Origin: Flavobacterium sp. W4I14
GTDB lineage: Bacteria; Bacteroidota; Bacteroidia; Sphingobacteriales; Sphingobacteriaceae
Direction of reading: 5' to 3'
Length of the DNA stretch: 64,000 bases
Assembly: GCA_030817875.1 (NCBI GenBank)
Contig: JAUSZU010000001.1
Coordinates: 434,001-498,000, forward strand
A model generated the notes under the pieces. It saw nothing but the letters and a program-made list of their open reading frames with translations. It was not told the origin of the DNA and made no database searches. Within the stretch, counting starts at the first letter, position 1. Each line of letters opens with the position of its first letter. Of this stretch, positions 1-8,535 are shown piece by piece. The translations under genes were made by a program, and so were the position numbers.

Positions 1-1
1 A

Positions 2-322
2 TTGGAATGGGAGCATGAAGATGAATCTGTACATTTTCTGGCAACAAATAACGGCCAGCCCTGCGGTGCCTGCAGGTGGCGTAAAACGGATAATGGTTAT
101 AAGCTGGAACGTTTCGCAGTATTAAAAGATTTTAGAGGGCAGGGTGTAGGCCGTGCGCTAATTGCCGAGGCTTTATCTGATCTGCCAGAAGATGCGCATT
201 ATATTTACCTGAATTCGCAGTTAGATGCCATGAGTTTGTATGCTAAATTTGGTTTTGTAGCAGAGGGAGAGCAATTTGAGGAGGCTGGAATACAGCATTT
301 TAAAATGGTGAAGAAAGTTTAG
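2..322 (+). CDS. GNAT-family N-acetyltransferase, 5'-truncated by window edge
   Basis: This is the C-terminal part of a GCN5-related acetyltransferase, which transfers an acetyl group from acetyl-CoA to an unidentified amine. The reading frame is open to the first base, so the leading TTG is probably an internal Leu codon and the gene starts outside the window. The acetyl-CoA pyrophosphate-binding motif A is seen as RGQGVGRALI at residues 45-54 of the visible part, after the beta-strand FAVLKDF. The C-terminal half has the usual N-x-Q-x4-A-x2-L-Y-x-K-F-G-F block (near residues 71-85), typical of the ElaA/YjcF-like branch. Family assignment is firm; the substrate is unknown. Confidence 0.85.
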   Translation: MEWEHEDESVHFLATNNGQPCGACRWRKTDNGYKLERFAVLKDFRGQGVGRALIAEALSDLPEDAHYIYLNSQLDAMSLYAKFGFVAEGEQFEEAGIQHFKMVKKV

Positions 323-370
323 GGATAATTTGCCGCAGAGACACGGAAAGTACAGCATATTCAACGAAAA

Positions 371-467
371 ATCGTCATTGCGAGTATGAAGCAATTTTAA
401 AGTGATCGCTGGATTTGATTATTTACCCACCCATAGTAGTAGGATTGCTTCGTATCTCGCAATGACG
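371..467. repeat. REP-like palindromic element, GTCATTGCGAG family, copy 1
   Basis: Left arm 373-395 (CGTCATTGCGAG then GAAGCAAT) pairs with right arm 444-467 (ATTGCTTCGTATCTCGCAATGACG) around a loop of about 48 bp. The loop shares words with copy 2 at 829-932: a TTAAAG.GATCGCT block next to the left arm and CCCACCCATAG.GTAGGATTGC before the right arm. It lies just upstream of the GIY-YIG gene. Confidence 0.9.
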
Positions 468-499
468 ACCTAACGATTACCAATACCAACTAAAATATA

Positions 500-793
500 A
501 TGGAAAGAGGAGGATGCGTTTATATCATGGCAAATTCTTTTAATACTGTTTTTTATACTGGAGTAACTTCAGATTTACAGGGCAGGGTTTGGCAACATAA
601 AAACAGCGAATTTCCAAAAAGTTTTACTTCAAGGTATAAATGCTATAAACTGGTTTACTACTCATTCTTTCCAAATATCGAAGAAGCCATTGATGAAGAA
701 AAGAGAATTAAAGGTGGAAGCCGCCAACAGAAAATAGATTTGATTGAATCTATAAACCCAAATTGGAAAGACCTATATGACGAGTTGGATTAA
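500..793 (+). CDS. GIY-YIG nuclease-domain protein (YhbQ/UvrC-N-like)
   Basis: This is a 97-residue single-domain GIY-YIG protein, often listed as an 'excinuclease ABC subunit C N-terminal domain' protein. The GIY half is VYI at residues 7-9 and the YIG half is YTG at 19-21. The GRVWQHK segment at 28-34 supplies the conserved Arg and His, and an EAI-x3-EKRIK block at 62-71 supplies the acidic residue. The length matches stand-alone YhbQ-type proteins; no DNA-binding extension is present. The ATG at 500 lies 33 bp after one copy of a long palindromic repeat, and the stop lies 35 bp before a second copy. Family function is DNA-strand cleavage; the substrate here is unknown. The flanking repeat arrangement suggests a link with repeat mobility. 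Confidence 0.85.
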   Translation: MERGGCVYIMANSFNTVFYTGVTSDLQGRVWQHKNSEFPKSFTSRYKCYKLVYYSFFPNIEEAIDEEKRIKGGSRQQKIDLIESINPNWKDLYDELD

Positions 794-828
794 TCAACAC
801 TTTGCTTCGAAGTACTGGGCAGCAGATT

Positions 829-932
829 CGTCATTGCAAGGTACGAAGCAATCTTAAAGCGATCGCTAGGCATGGGCTAATCTGGTTTATCCCACCCATA
901 GTTGTAGGATTGCTTCGTACCTCGCAATGACG
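829..932. repeat. REP-like palindromic element, GTCATTGCGAG family, copy 2
   Basis: Left arm 829-853 (CGTCATTGCAAGGTACGAAGCAATC) — written here as one 25-base arm split by function: CGTCATTGCAAG then GTACGAAGCAATC — pairs with right arm 908-932, with a single mismatch (A for G at the CGAG position). The loop shares its GATCGCT and CCCACCCATAG words with copy 1. It sits between the GIY-YIG stop and the end of the convergent lyase gene. Confidence 0.9.
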
Positions 933-949
933 ATCACTCACAAGCAAAT

Positions 950-1810
950 CTACCCAAATATCTTTCCTGATAAAGCCATTGCCTCATTCCACTTATCCAT
1001 ATCAAGGTTGAGATTTTCTCCCTTGGCAGTCAAAAATGCAATTACATCTTCGGTAGCAATGTTGCCTGTGAGGTCATCAGCAGCCATTGGGCAACCCCCA
1101 AAACCTTTTAAAGCAGAATCTATACGTTTTACACCCGAACGATAAGCAGCTTCTATTTTTTCAAACCGCTCGGCAGGGGTTGAATGTAGATGGATGCCAA
1201 TTTCAGTAGTGTTAAACCTCGAAATCAGTTTTGGTAATATGCTTTCTATCTTTTCTGGAGTCGAAATACCTACAGTATCAGCTAACGATAAAATCGCTAC
1301 ACCTTTACCTACCAGTACATCAGCCCATTTTTCTACAATTTCATAATTCCATTCGTCGCCATAGGGATTCCCAAAACCCATCGACAAGTAAACAACCACT
1401 TTCTTATTGTTTTTAGCGCAAAGTGAAAGCATTTCTTCCACTGTGTTTAGTGATTGTGCTATGCTTGAATTGGTGTTGCGCTGTTGGAACGTTTCTGAGA
1501 TCGAAAAAGGGAAACCAAGGTAATCGACTGCTTCATGCTTTACAGCGTTCTCTACACCTTTTAAATTGGCTATAATAGCCAAGAGTTTGGTTTCCGTGTT
1601 GCTCAAATCCAGTTGTGCTAAAACTTCGGCTGTATCGGCCATTTGTGGAATGGCTTTGGGCGAAACAAAACTTCCAAAATCGATTGTATTGAAACCTACC
1701 TGAAGCAAAAGATTCAAATATTCAACCTTAAGTTCAGTTGGAACAAAATCGTGTAGTCCCTGCATGGCATCGCGTGGGCATTCTACTAATTTGAAGTTGT
1801 TTTGGCTCAT
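950..1810 (-). CDS. Hydroxymethylglutaryl-CoA lyase-family enzyme
   Basis: This 286-residue TIM-barrel enzyme belongs to the HMG-CoA lyase family (HMG-CoA to acetyl-CoA plus acetoacetate, the last step of leucine degradation). The family opening motif is ECPRDAMQG at residues 10-18, a variant of the usual E-V-G-P-R-D-G-L-Q, and it retains the Arg-Asp pair. DFGSFVSPKAIPQMADT follows at 44-60. The metal-binding HLH is at 207-209, and GFGGCPMA with the conserved loop Cys (C240) is near 237-243. Length and motif order fit HMGL better than the longer isopropylmalate/citramalate synthases. The gene stands alone on the minus strand with a repeat-bounded 3' end. Leucine catabolism is the likely context; substrate specificity is inferred. 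Confidence 0.85.
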   Translation of the reverse strand: MSQNNFKLVECPRDAMQGLHDFVPTELKVEYLNLLLQVGFNTIDFGSFVSPKAIPQMADTAEVLAQLDLSNTETKLLAIIANLKGVENAVKHEAVDYLGFPFSISETFQQRNTNSSIAQSLNTVEEMLSLCAKNNKKVVVYLSMGFGNPYGDEWNYEIVEKWADVLVGKGVAILSLADTVGISTPEKIESILPKLISRFNTTEIGIHLHSTPAERFEKIEAAYRSGVKRIDSALKGFGGCPMAADDLTGNIATEDVIAFLTAKGENLNLDMDKWNEAMALSGKIFG

Positions 1811-1894
1811 ATTATTGGTTTAACCGCAAAATGCGCAAAGTTTTTCGCAAAAAAAGAAGAAAAAGGAAACAATTTTTTATCATCAAAGTTGCCT

Positions 1895-1943
1895 TAAAGA
1901 CTAAAGACTAAAGACTAAAGACTAAAGACTAAAGACTAAAGAC
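1895..1943. repeat. Perfect heptanucleotide tandem array (TAAAGAC)x7
   Basis: Seven uninterrupted copies of TAAAGAC fill 1895-1943. The last base is shared with the stop codon of the NDH-2 gene on the minus strand (codon at 1943-1945), so the array starts exactly where coding ends. It is the only perfect member of the heptad-repeat class in this window, so presumably the youngest. Confidence 0.97.
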
Positions 1944-3277
1944 TAAGACACCTTAGCTTCTTCTTTTACGGCTGGTATCTCATCTCTATAATCCACACTC
2001 CGGTCTTTTGCAAAGGTTCTAATAATTAAACGGGTTCCTCTATCGTAACTGAAATAACTCCAAACCCAATTTACGAAAACAATAATCTTGTTTCTGAAGC
2101 CCACCAAAGTCATTAAGTGCACAAACATCCAGGTAAACCATGCAAAAACGCCTTGAAAACGAATTTTTCCAATATCTACTACGGCTTTGTTTCTGCCTAC
2201 TGTAGCCATTGAGCCTTTATCGAAATATTTGAATTTCTCTAAAGGTTTATTTTCTTTAATGTTGATCAGGTTTTTGGCCAGTTGGTGTCCTTGCTGTATG
2301 GCGGCTGGTGCAACCCCTGGATGACCATTTGGTGTTTCTTCATCAATAATAGCGGCTACATCTCCAATGGCATAAACATTTTGATAACCCACCACTAAAT
2401 TCTGCGTATCGGTTTTCAATCTGCCACCACGAACAATTTCTGCTTTGTCTAAACCACCCAAAACTTCGCCTTTAACACCAGCACTCCAAATAACGGTAGA
2501 AGTTAAAATTGGTGCTTTATCCTGCAAGGTAAGGGTATGTCCGTCGTAACTCATTACCCTTGTTTCGTTCATGATCTGAACGCCCATATCGGTAAGGAAA
2601 TCTTTGGCTTTTTTCTGTGCCTGTGGAGACATCACACCTAATAATTCAGGCGAATTTTCGATCAGGTAAATGTTTACCCTGCTCAGATCCATCTCTGGAT
2701 AATCGTTCGGAATCACATGTTTTTTAAGCTCTGCAATAGCTCCAGAGGTTTCAACGCCTGTTGGGCCACCGCCAACCACTACAAAGTTTAATAGGGCGCT
2801 CTTTTTATCTATATCTTTTTCGATCAGTGATTTTTCGAAATTTTGTAAAATCAAACTTCTTAAATCCAGTGCCTCTGGGATGGATTTCATTGGCATGGAG
2901 TTGGCCTCGATTTCTTTATTGCCAAAAAAGTTACTGGTAGAACCTGTAGCAATAACAAGATAATCGTAATTAATTCTGCCTATATCGGTTTGTAAACAGT
3001 TTTCTGCTGCATTAACTTCCGTAACCTTGGTTACCCGGAAAACGAGATTTTTCTGTCCCTTAAAAATCTTTCTTAGGGGGAAAGCGATCGAATCGGCTTC
3101 TAAACCTCCCGTAGCTACCTGATAAAGTAAGGGTTGAAAAGTATGGTAGTTATGTTTATCGAGCATAACCACCTGAAAGGGTTTGTTTTTTAAACGTTTA
3201 GCTAACTCAATTCCTCCAAATCCACCGCCAACTATAACTACTCTAGGGTATTCGCTTTTAGGAAGTTGTAAATCCAT
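1943..3277 (-). CDS. Type II NADH dehydrogenase / NAD(P)-FAD oxidoreductase
   Basis: This 444-residue flavoprotein resembles single-subunit NADH:quinone oxidoreductases (NDH-2), which pass electrons from NADH to quinone without pumping protons. The FAD-binding GGGFGG is at 17-22 and the NADH-binding GGGPTG at 169-174. The third FAD contact YAIGDVAAI is at 302-310. A C-terminal hydrophobic stretch (about 370-405, rich in W, F, V and I) fits the membrane-anchoring region of NDH-2. The ATG at 3277 is the natural start because the Rossmann strand begins ten residues later. The stop codon overlaps a heptad array. NDH-2 rather than a soluble thioredoxin-reductase type is favoured by length and the C-terminal anchor. 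Confidence 0.88.
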   Translation of the reverse strand: MDLQLPKSEYPRVVIVGGGFGGIELAKRLKNKPFQVVMLDKHNYHTFQPLLYQVATGGLEADSIAFPLRKIFKGQKNLVFRVTKVTEVNAAENCLQTDIGRINYDYLVIATGSTSNFFGNKEIEANSMPMKSIPEALDLRSLILQNFEKSLIEKDIDKKSALLNFVVVGGGPTGVETSGAIAELKKHVIPNDYPEMDLSRVNIYLIENSPELLGVMSPQAQKKAKDFLTDMGVQIMNETRVMSYDGHTLTLQDKAPILTSTVIWSAGVKGEVLGGLDKAEIVRGGRLKTDTQNLVVGYQNVYAIGDVAAIIDEETPNGHPGVAPAAIQQGHQLAKNLINIKENKPLEKFKYFDKGSMATVGRNKAVVDIGKIRFQGVFAWFTWMFVHLMTLVGFRNKIIVFVNWVWSYFSYDRGTRLIIRTFAKDRSVDYRDEIPAVKEEAKVS

Positions 3278-3434
3278 TTTCGTATCGGTTTATCTATAGT
3301 TAATGTAACAAAAAGATAGCCAAAAGGTTTAGGAAATGAGGTTTTGGCAGTTATTCTTGCTTAATAATAAAGATATAACGCTGGCATGACGAAGCGGGGT
3401 TTTGTAGTTTTCTTAGCACTGTTTTAAGTTAATT

Positions 3435-3524
3435 AAACCTGATGGGAGTGAACATGGAGCGCAGCGAAATAAAACGACAGCAGGACTATCGGAACCGAAG
3501 AACCACAGCCCTTGCTTTTCAAAA
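3435..3524 (+). repeat. Dispersed ~90 bp repeat, AAACCnGATGG family, copy A
   Basis: The copy begins AAACCTGATGGGAGTG, has the mid-motif GACAGCAGGACTATC, and ends CGAAGAACCACAG....TTGCTTTTCAAAA. Copy B (6911-7003) matches it closely in reverse orientation, so the two bracket secDF. The 335 bp between the NDH-2 start and the secDF end holds only this repeat and a terminator. Confidence 0.8.
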
Positions 3525-3560
3525 AAAAACTTTGTGCCTTGGTAGTAAAAAAGCATGCAT

Positions 3561-3588
3561 AAAAAAAACGCCCCGATAAATCGGAGCG
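3561..3588 (-). terminator. Intrinsic terminator of secDF
   Basis: The hairpin CGCCCCGAT-AA-ATCGGAGCG (3569-3588, one mismatch) is followed on the minus strand by eight consecutive T (3561-3568). It lies 25 bp beyond the secDF stop. Confidence 0.88.
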
Positions 3589-3612
3589 CTTATATTTTAA
3601 GAAATTAATCTT

Positions 3613-6594
3613 TTATTTTTTCTCAGCTGAACTACCTAAATCGATTACGATAGGAGTAGAGATACATAATGATGAATATGTACCAATGATACGGCCGATT
3701 AACAATGCGAAGATGAATCCGCGGATGCTGTCGCCACCGAAAATAAAGATTACCAATAACACGAAGAATACAGTTAATGAGGTTAAGATGGTACGACTTA
3801 ACGTACTGTTCAATGCGAAGTTGATTAAGTTGTTACGCTCTTCACCGTGTAAATCTTCTTTACCAGATTCTTTTAATTTCTCACGGATACGGTCGAATAC
3901 AACAACTGTCTCCGTCATGGTGTAACCCATTACCGTTAAAATTGCTGCGATGAAATCCTGACCGATTTCTAATGAGAATGGCATAATACCATCTAAAATA
4001 GTGTAGAAAGATAATACCATTAACACATCATGGAACAATGCGATTACCGCACCTAAACCATACTGCCATTTTTTGAATCGCACTACGATATAGATAAACA
4101 TGAATAAACATGAGATCAATACTGCATAGAAAGCACCGTTTACAATATCACTTGCAATAATAGGCGTAACTTTTTGTGAGCTTACAATTTCATATTTAGA
4201 ACCGGCTAAACCTTTATTTAAAGCATCTTCTACAACTTTATCAGTTTTAATATCCTGATCTTCGATGTGGAAAGTAGTAGTGATTTTTACCTGGCTATCT
4301 TCACCTGCAGTTTTAACCTCAGGTGTTTCGTTACCGAAAACCGGGTTTAACTTAGCTTTTAAATCTTCAGTATTAACTGCTTTATCGAAATGAACTAAAT
4401 AAGTTCTACCACCTTTAAAATCTACACCTAAGTTTAAACCGCCATTTTTGAAATACATACCAATACCGGCAATAATAATGATGGTAGAGATTACGTAGTA
4501 AATTTTACGACGGCCAACGAAGTTGAAACTGATGTTTTTAAATGCGTTACGGGTAATGCTGTTATCGAAACTTACATCGATTTTGCGGTTTAATAACGAT
4601 TCGAAAACTACTCTCGAAATGGCTACAGCTGCAAATAATGAAGAAAGGATACCGATACATAATGTAGTTGCGAAACCTTGAACCGGACCGCTACCAAAAA
4701 CGTAAAGGATAGCACCTAAAATAAATAAGGTAACGTTTGAGTCGATAATTGAAGGCATTGCATGTTTAAAACCTTCTTTAATTGCAGTAGCCGTGTTTTT
4801 GCCATGTGCAAGCTCTTCACGTACACGCTCAAAAATAAGGATGTTTGCATCTACCGATAAACCAATGGTTAATACGATCCCAGCAATACCTGGTAAGGTT
4901 AATACTGCACCAAGTGATACCAAGATACCAATGATGAAGAATAAGTTGATTAACAATGCAAAGTTAGCAACCCAACCTGCACGGTGATAATACAACGCCA
5001 TGAAGATTAAGATTACGATAAAGGCAATTACGAATGAGATTAAACCATCGTGAATAGCCTGTGCACCTAAAGTTGGACCAACTACATAGCTTCCTGCAAT
5101 ACGTGCAGGAGCAGGTAATTTACCAGCTTTTAAGATGTTAGATAAATCTTTAGTATCTGCTTGCGTGAAGTTACCAGTAATTGATGAAACACCACCAGCA
5201 ATTTCGTTCTGTACGGTAGGCGCAGAATAAACCTGGTTATCTAATACAATTGCAATAGATTTTTTGTTGTTTGGATCAGCAGCGGCTTCGGCAGTAATTT
5301 TTTTCCATTTAGCAGAACCTTCGCTGGTCATGTACATGGTTACTTCCGGTTTACCTTTTTGATCAAAATCTGCACGCGAATCGCTAATTGCCTCACCACC
5401 TAAATCTGGTTTGCCATCAGCACTTACTACTTTAATCGCATATAGTTCGAAAATTTTCGAACCTTCTCTAGGTTTAACACTCCACATAAATTTCATCGTA
5501 GATGGAATAGATGCAGCAACTTCTGGAAGTTTTAAGTATGAGTTAACCCTTGCAGTATCTTTTTGTAGCGACATACCAACAACTGCACCTGGCATTAATT
5601 GTTGTTGTCCGTTTTCGCCTTGGTAAATAGGAAGGTTAAGAACAGCATACAATGGGTTAGATTTAAGTAATTCAGCTTTAACCGCAGTCGAATCCTTTTT
5701 ACCTAAGCCAGCAAGTTTACCACCTTTAGCCGTAGTATCTTTAGCAGCAGCTTTTTCTAAACCAGCTAACTTGCCACCAGCAGCCGGAGCAGCAGTTGTA
5801 TCTTTAATTGCAGGCGCATCAGCTTTTAATGTTGCCGCTAAAATTTTATTAATGTTTTCTAACAATGGCGCAACTTCTTGCACCTGGTATACCTGCCAGA
5901 ACTGTAATTCTGCAGAACCCTGTAAAAGTTTAGCAATACGCTCTTTATCCTGCACACCCGGCATTTCGATTAAGATACGGTTGCTACCTTCTTGTTTTTG
6001 CATGTTCGGACTAACTACACCGAAACCATCAATACGCGAACGTAAAACTGTAAATGAACGATCGATCGCACTAGTAGCTTCTTTTTCCAAGAAAGATTCA
6101 ACATCGCCATTGCTTGCACTAGGTTTTAACTGAGATGCGTTATCCTGGTTAGAAAAATAATCTGCAAGTTTTACTCCAGGGCTTAATTTTTCGAATTCAT
6201 CAACAAAAATTTTGATGTAATCTTTACCACCGGCATTTAACTGGATCTGTGCGTTCTGAACTGCTTTGTTAAAGTTAGCATCAGTAGGGTTGCCCGCTAA
6301 TGATTTTACCAACTCTGCTAACGATATCTCCATCGTTACGTTCATTCCGCCTTTTAAGTCTAAACCCAAATTAATCTCTTTCGCTTTTACCTCTTGATAA
6401 GTAAATCCAACTACTGGATAAACTTTCACGGTACTCATCGAATCTAAGTAAGCCTTTTCTTTGGCCAAATCACCCTTCGCAGCGTTTTTTGCGTCTTTTT
6501 CCACCTTGGATGCTACCAAAGTAAAAGAAAGTGCGTACGCACAAACGATAGCCAATACTATCGCTATAAACTTAATAAAACCTTTTCCTTGCAT
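3613..6594 (-). CDS. secDF: Fused protein translocase subunit SecDF
   Basis: This 993-residue SecD-SecF fusion is an RND-type inner-membrane protein that uses the proton gradient to pull secreted proteins out of SecYEG. An N-terminal membrane helix covers 7-27, followed by the SecD signature LDLKGG at 78-83. The large periplasmic P1 region carries a low-complexity Ala/Lys/Thr insert (about residues 265-310) with a repeated GGKLAGL word. The SecD membrane block follows, then the SecF half, with LGVDFKGG at 722-729 and a second set of membrane helices to the end. Fused SecDF is usual in Bacteroidota. The insert looks lineage-specific. The gene appears monocistronic: an upstream -7 box and a downstream terminator, with inverted copies of one dispersed repeat outside both ends. 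Confidence 0.96.
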   Translation of the reverse strand: MQGKGFIKFIAIVLAIVCAYALSFTLVASKVEKDAKNAAKGDLAKEKAYLDSMSTVKVYPVVGFTYQEVKAKEINLGLDLKGGMNVTMEISLAELVKSLAGNPTDANFNKAVQNAQIQLNAGGKDYIKIFVDEFEKLSPGVKLADYFSNQDNASQLKPSASNGDVESFLEKEATSAIDRSFTVLRSRIDGFGVVSPNMQKQEGSNRILIEMPGVQDKERIAKLLQGSAELQFWQVYQVQEVAPLLENINKILAATLKADAPAIKDTTAAPAAGGKLAGLEKAAAKDTTAKGGKLAGLGKKDSTAVKAELLKSNPLYAVLNLPIYQGENGQQQLMPGAVVGMSLQKDTARVNSYLKLPEVAASIPSTMKFMWSVKPREGSKIFELYAIKVVSADGKPDLGGEAISDSRADFDQKGKPEVTMYMTSEGSAKWKKITAEAAADPNNKKSIAIVLDNQVYSAPTVQNEIAGGVSSITGNFTQADTKDLSNILKAGKLPAPARIAGSYVVGPTLGAQAIHDGLISFVIAFIVILIFMALYYHRAGWVANFALLINLFFIIGILVSLGAVLTLPGIAGIVLTIGLSVDANILIFERVREELAHGKNTATAIKEGFKHAMPSIIDSNVTLFILGAILYVFGSGPVQGFATTLCIGILSSLFAAVAISRVVFESLLNRKIDVSFDNSITRNAFKNISFNFVGRRKIYYVISTIIIIAGIGMYFKNGGLNLGVDFKGGRTYLVHFDKAVNTEDLKAKLNPVFGNETPEVKTAGEDSQVKITTTFHIEDQDIKTDKVVEDALNKGLAGSKYEIVSSQKVTPIIASDIVNGAFYAVLISCLFMFIYIVVRFKKWQYGLGAVIALFHDVLMVLSFYTILDGIMPFSLEIGQDFIAAILTVMGYTMTETVVVFDRIREKLKESGKEDLHGEERNNLINFALNSTLSRTILTSLTVFFVLLVIFIFGGDSIRGFIFALLIGRIIGTYSSLCISTPIVIDLGSSAEKK

Positions 6595-6640
6595 TGTTTG
6601 TTTAAAATAATTTGTCTTTCGCTGTTTTTTAACAAGTCGG

Positions 6641-6648
6641 CAAATCTA
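6641..6648 (-). promoter_or_regulatory. Candidate -7 box for secDF
   Basis: TAGATTTG on the minus strand matches the Bacteroidota -7 consensus TAnnTTTG exactly and lies 47 bp from the ATG. No TTG is found at the expected -33 distance, so the call is tentative. Confidence 0.4.
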
Positions 6649-6910
6649 ATTAAATTTTTAAATTATAGAACCCCTTAATTGATAATTTATTAACATTAAT
6701 TTTTATCGGGCAATAATCTTATTTTTTGCCTGCTAACCGTTTTACTGAATACTCATGTTGTTATGCTGCCAAATGATTAGAAAGCAGGTGTAGCAGTTTT
6801 TGGCTTTGGTTAGGTCCTGATATAGTTTCAATCTTTTTTAACTTCTGTCATGCTGAGGCACGAAGCGTCTTTCTATCTGTGCGTTCCAAGACACATAATA
6901 GCTCTTTCTA

Positions 6911-7003
6911 TTGAAAAGCAATAACTGTGGTTCTTCGTCTCGGATAGTCCCGCTGTCCGTTTTATCCCGATGAAGAATCGGGATGCTCACTGCCATCGGT
7001 TTA
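6911..7003 (-). repeat. Dispersed ~90 bp repeat, AAACCnGATGG family, copy B
   Basis: Read on the minus strand it begins AAACCGATGGCAGTGAGCAT. It then carries an internal hairpin ATCCCGAT-TCTTC-ATCGGGAT, the word GGACAGCGGGACTATCC, and CGAAGAACCACAG...TTGCTTTTCAA. The rest of the 495 bp gap before folA holds another REP-like word (GTCATGCTGAGGCACGAAGCG, from 6847) and the common Bacteroidota phrase TTTGCGGTTAA near 7073-7083. No gene is seen in the gap. Confidence 0.8.
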
Positions 7004-7089
7004 GTTAGCGAGGGAAGAGGTAGAATAGCTTATAAGATAAACTTTGTGCTCTTTGCGAAGTCCTCAGCGTTCTTTGCGGTTAATTTGAG

Positions 7090-7653
7090 CTAAATCCTTT
7101 CTAAAACCTCAAAAGTATAATCGTATTTGTTCTTTTCATCGGCTTTATGGGTTTTACTGCTGATTACTTTCCATTCGTTCCGGTCAATTTCAGGAAAAAA
7201 AGTATCCGCATCAAAATGGTGGTGGATGGTGGTTAAATAAAGTGTGGCGGTTTTAGGCAGGGCTTGTTTGTAAATCTCAGCACCACCAACAATAAATACC
7301 GGTTTTTCTTCTGTTTTGGTAATTGCTAAAGCTTCATCTAAACTATTTACTACTTCAACTCCAGCGATTTTTAAACTGGGATCTCTGGTAATTACGATAT
7401 TCCTGCGGTTAGGTAGCGGTCTACCTACAGAATCGAAAGTTTTGCGGCCCATCACAACTGTGTGCCCCGAAGTGGTTTGCTTAAAGAACTTTAAATCGGC
7501 TGGCATATGCCATAAAAGCTGGTTGTTTTTGCCTATTGCAAAATTTTCGCCAATAGCAACAGCTATAGATAACCCCAACCCCTGAAGGGGCTTTTCCGTT
7601 CTATCGTTTAATCCATCCGCCCCTAAAGGGGAACTTGAATTTCCATCGTTCAT
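7090..7653 (-). CDS. folA: Dihydrofolate reductase with repeat-derived N-terminal extension
   Basis: FolA reduces dihydrofolate to tetrahydrofolate with NADPH, regenerating the folate that ThyA oxidises. The core starts at LSIAVAIG (residue 28) and shows LLWHMPADL at 46-54 (active-site acid in PADL), MGRKTFDS, the NRRNIVITRD strand and the VGGAEIY motif. From residue 28 on, the length (about 160 aa) is normal for DHFR. The first 25 or so residues are abnormal: they are encoded by two CCCCTnnAGGGG repeat units (7579-7631). An AAGGAG sequence lies about 14 nt before the ATG at 7653, so the extension may be translated. A TTG at codon 26 is the only alternative start, with poor spacing. It follows thyA on the same strand (80 bp gap), as expected for a thyA-folA pair. 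Confidence 0.93.
   Translation of the reverse strand: MNDGNSSSPLGADGLNDRTEKPLQGLGLSIAVAIGENFAIGKNNQLLWHMPADLKFFKQTTSGHTVVMGRKTFDSVGRPLPNRRNIVITRDPSLKIAGVEVVNSLDEALAITKTEEKPVFIVGGAEIYKQALPKTATLYLTTIHHHFDADTFFPEIDRNEWKVISSKTHKADEKNKYDYTFEVLERI
7579..7631. repeat. Two CCCCTnnAGGGG palindromes inside the folA 5' end
   Basis: CCCCTGAAGGGG (7579-7590) and CCCCTAAAGGGG (7620-7631) are separated by 29 bp. Both lie within the first codons of folA. Related units occur at 7712-7725, 8536-8553, and twice near 34.4-34.7 kb. Confidence 0.85.
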
Positions 7654-7711
7654 GTATAGTGATTAATCTCCTTGTTATTTTATTGCTGCTTATTCTCTTA
7701 TACCTTTAACT

Positions 7712-7725
7712 CCCCCTCTAGGGGG
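7712..7725. repeat. CCCCCTCTAGGGGG palindrome between thyA and folA
   Basis: A 14-bp palindrome followed by CTGGGGGG, directly after the thyA stop on the minus strand. It belongs to the same CCCCTnnAGGGG family that occupies the folA 5' end. Confidence 0.8.
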
Positions 7726-7733
7726 CTGGGGGG

Positions 7734-8528
7734 TTACACCGCCACTATCCCCTTAATATGCGGGTGCGCTTCGTAGTTCTCCAGCGTAAAATCCTCAAAT
7801 TTGAAATCGAAGATGCTTTTAACATCAGGATTAATTTTCATCGTTGGCAATGCTTTAGGCTCGCGGCTTAATTGTAGGTTGGCCTGTTCGATATGGTTAT
7901 TGTATAAATGTGCATCGCCAAGGGTATGGATAAAATCTCCGGCCTCCAAACCGCATACCTGTGCTACCATCATGGTTAATAAAGCGTAAGATGCAATATT
8001 AAAAGGAACGCCCAGGAAAATATCGGCACTGCGCTGATATAACTGGCAGCTTAATTTTCCATCAGCCACGTAGAATTGGAAAAAGGCATGACAAGGAGGC
8101 AAAGCCATATTTTCGATTTCAGCAACGTTCCATGCAGAAACAATAATCCTGCGCGAATCGGGATTGTTCTTTATCGTGTTGATGATATTGGTGATCTGAT
8201 CGATATGCTGCCCATCTGGTGTTGGCCAACTTCTCCATTGTGAACCATAAACTGGGCCCAGATTGCCGTTTTCATCAGCCCATTCGTCCCAGATACGTAC
8301 ACCATTATCTTTCAGGTATTTAATATTGGTATCGCCGGTTAAAAACCAGATTAACTCATGTATAATAGATTTTAAATGCAGTTTCTTTGTTGTCACCATC
8401 GGGAAACCTTCCTGAAGGTTAAAACGCATCTGGTAACCAAAAACGCTTATTGTTCCGGTGCCGGTACGGTCGTGCTTTTGAGCGCCGTGATTAAGCACAT
8501 GCTGCATTAAATCTAAATATTGTTTCAT
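7734..8528 (-). CDS. thyA: Thymidylate synthase
   Basis: ThyA methylates dUMP to dTMP using methylene-tetrahydrofolate and releases dihydrofolate for FolA. Starting at the ATG at 8528 gives 264 residues, the same length as the Escherichia coli enzyme. The catalytic Cys is C146 in [13 protein letters not shown]. Further landmarks are DRTGTG at 20-25, the [15 protein letters not shown] dUMP-binding block near 165-179, and the GDAHLYNNH block near 204-212. An in-frame TTG three codons upstream is unlikely to be used because it lies in a repeat. The gene lies upstream of folA on the same strand. Confidence 0.97.
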   Translation of the reverse strand: MKQYLDLMQHVLNHGAQKHDRTGTGTISVFGYQMRFNLQEGFPMVTTKKLHLKSIIHELIWFLTGDTNIKYLKDNGVRIWDEWADENGNLGPVYGSQWRSWPTPDGQHIDQITNIINTIKNNPDSRRIIVSAWNVAEIENMALPPCHAFFQFYVADGKLSCQLYQRSADIFLGVPFNIASYALLTMMVAQVCGLEAGDFIHTLGDAHLYNNHIEQANLQLSREPKALPTMKINPDVKSIFDFKFEDFTLENYEAHPHIKGIVAV

Positions 8529-8535
8529 ACACCCC

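Noticed and set aside
5771..6133. 120-codon frame opposite secDF
   Set aside because: Antisense shadow; it mirrors the low-complexity Ala/Lys insert of SecDF.
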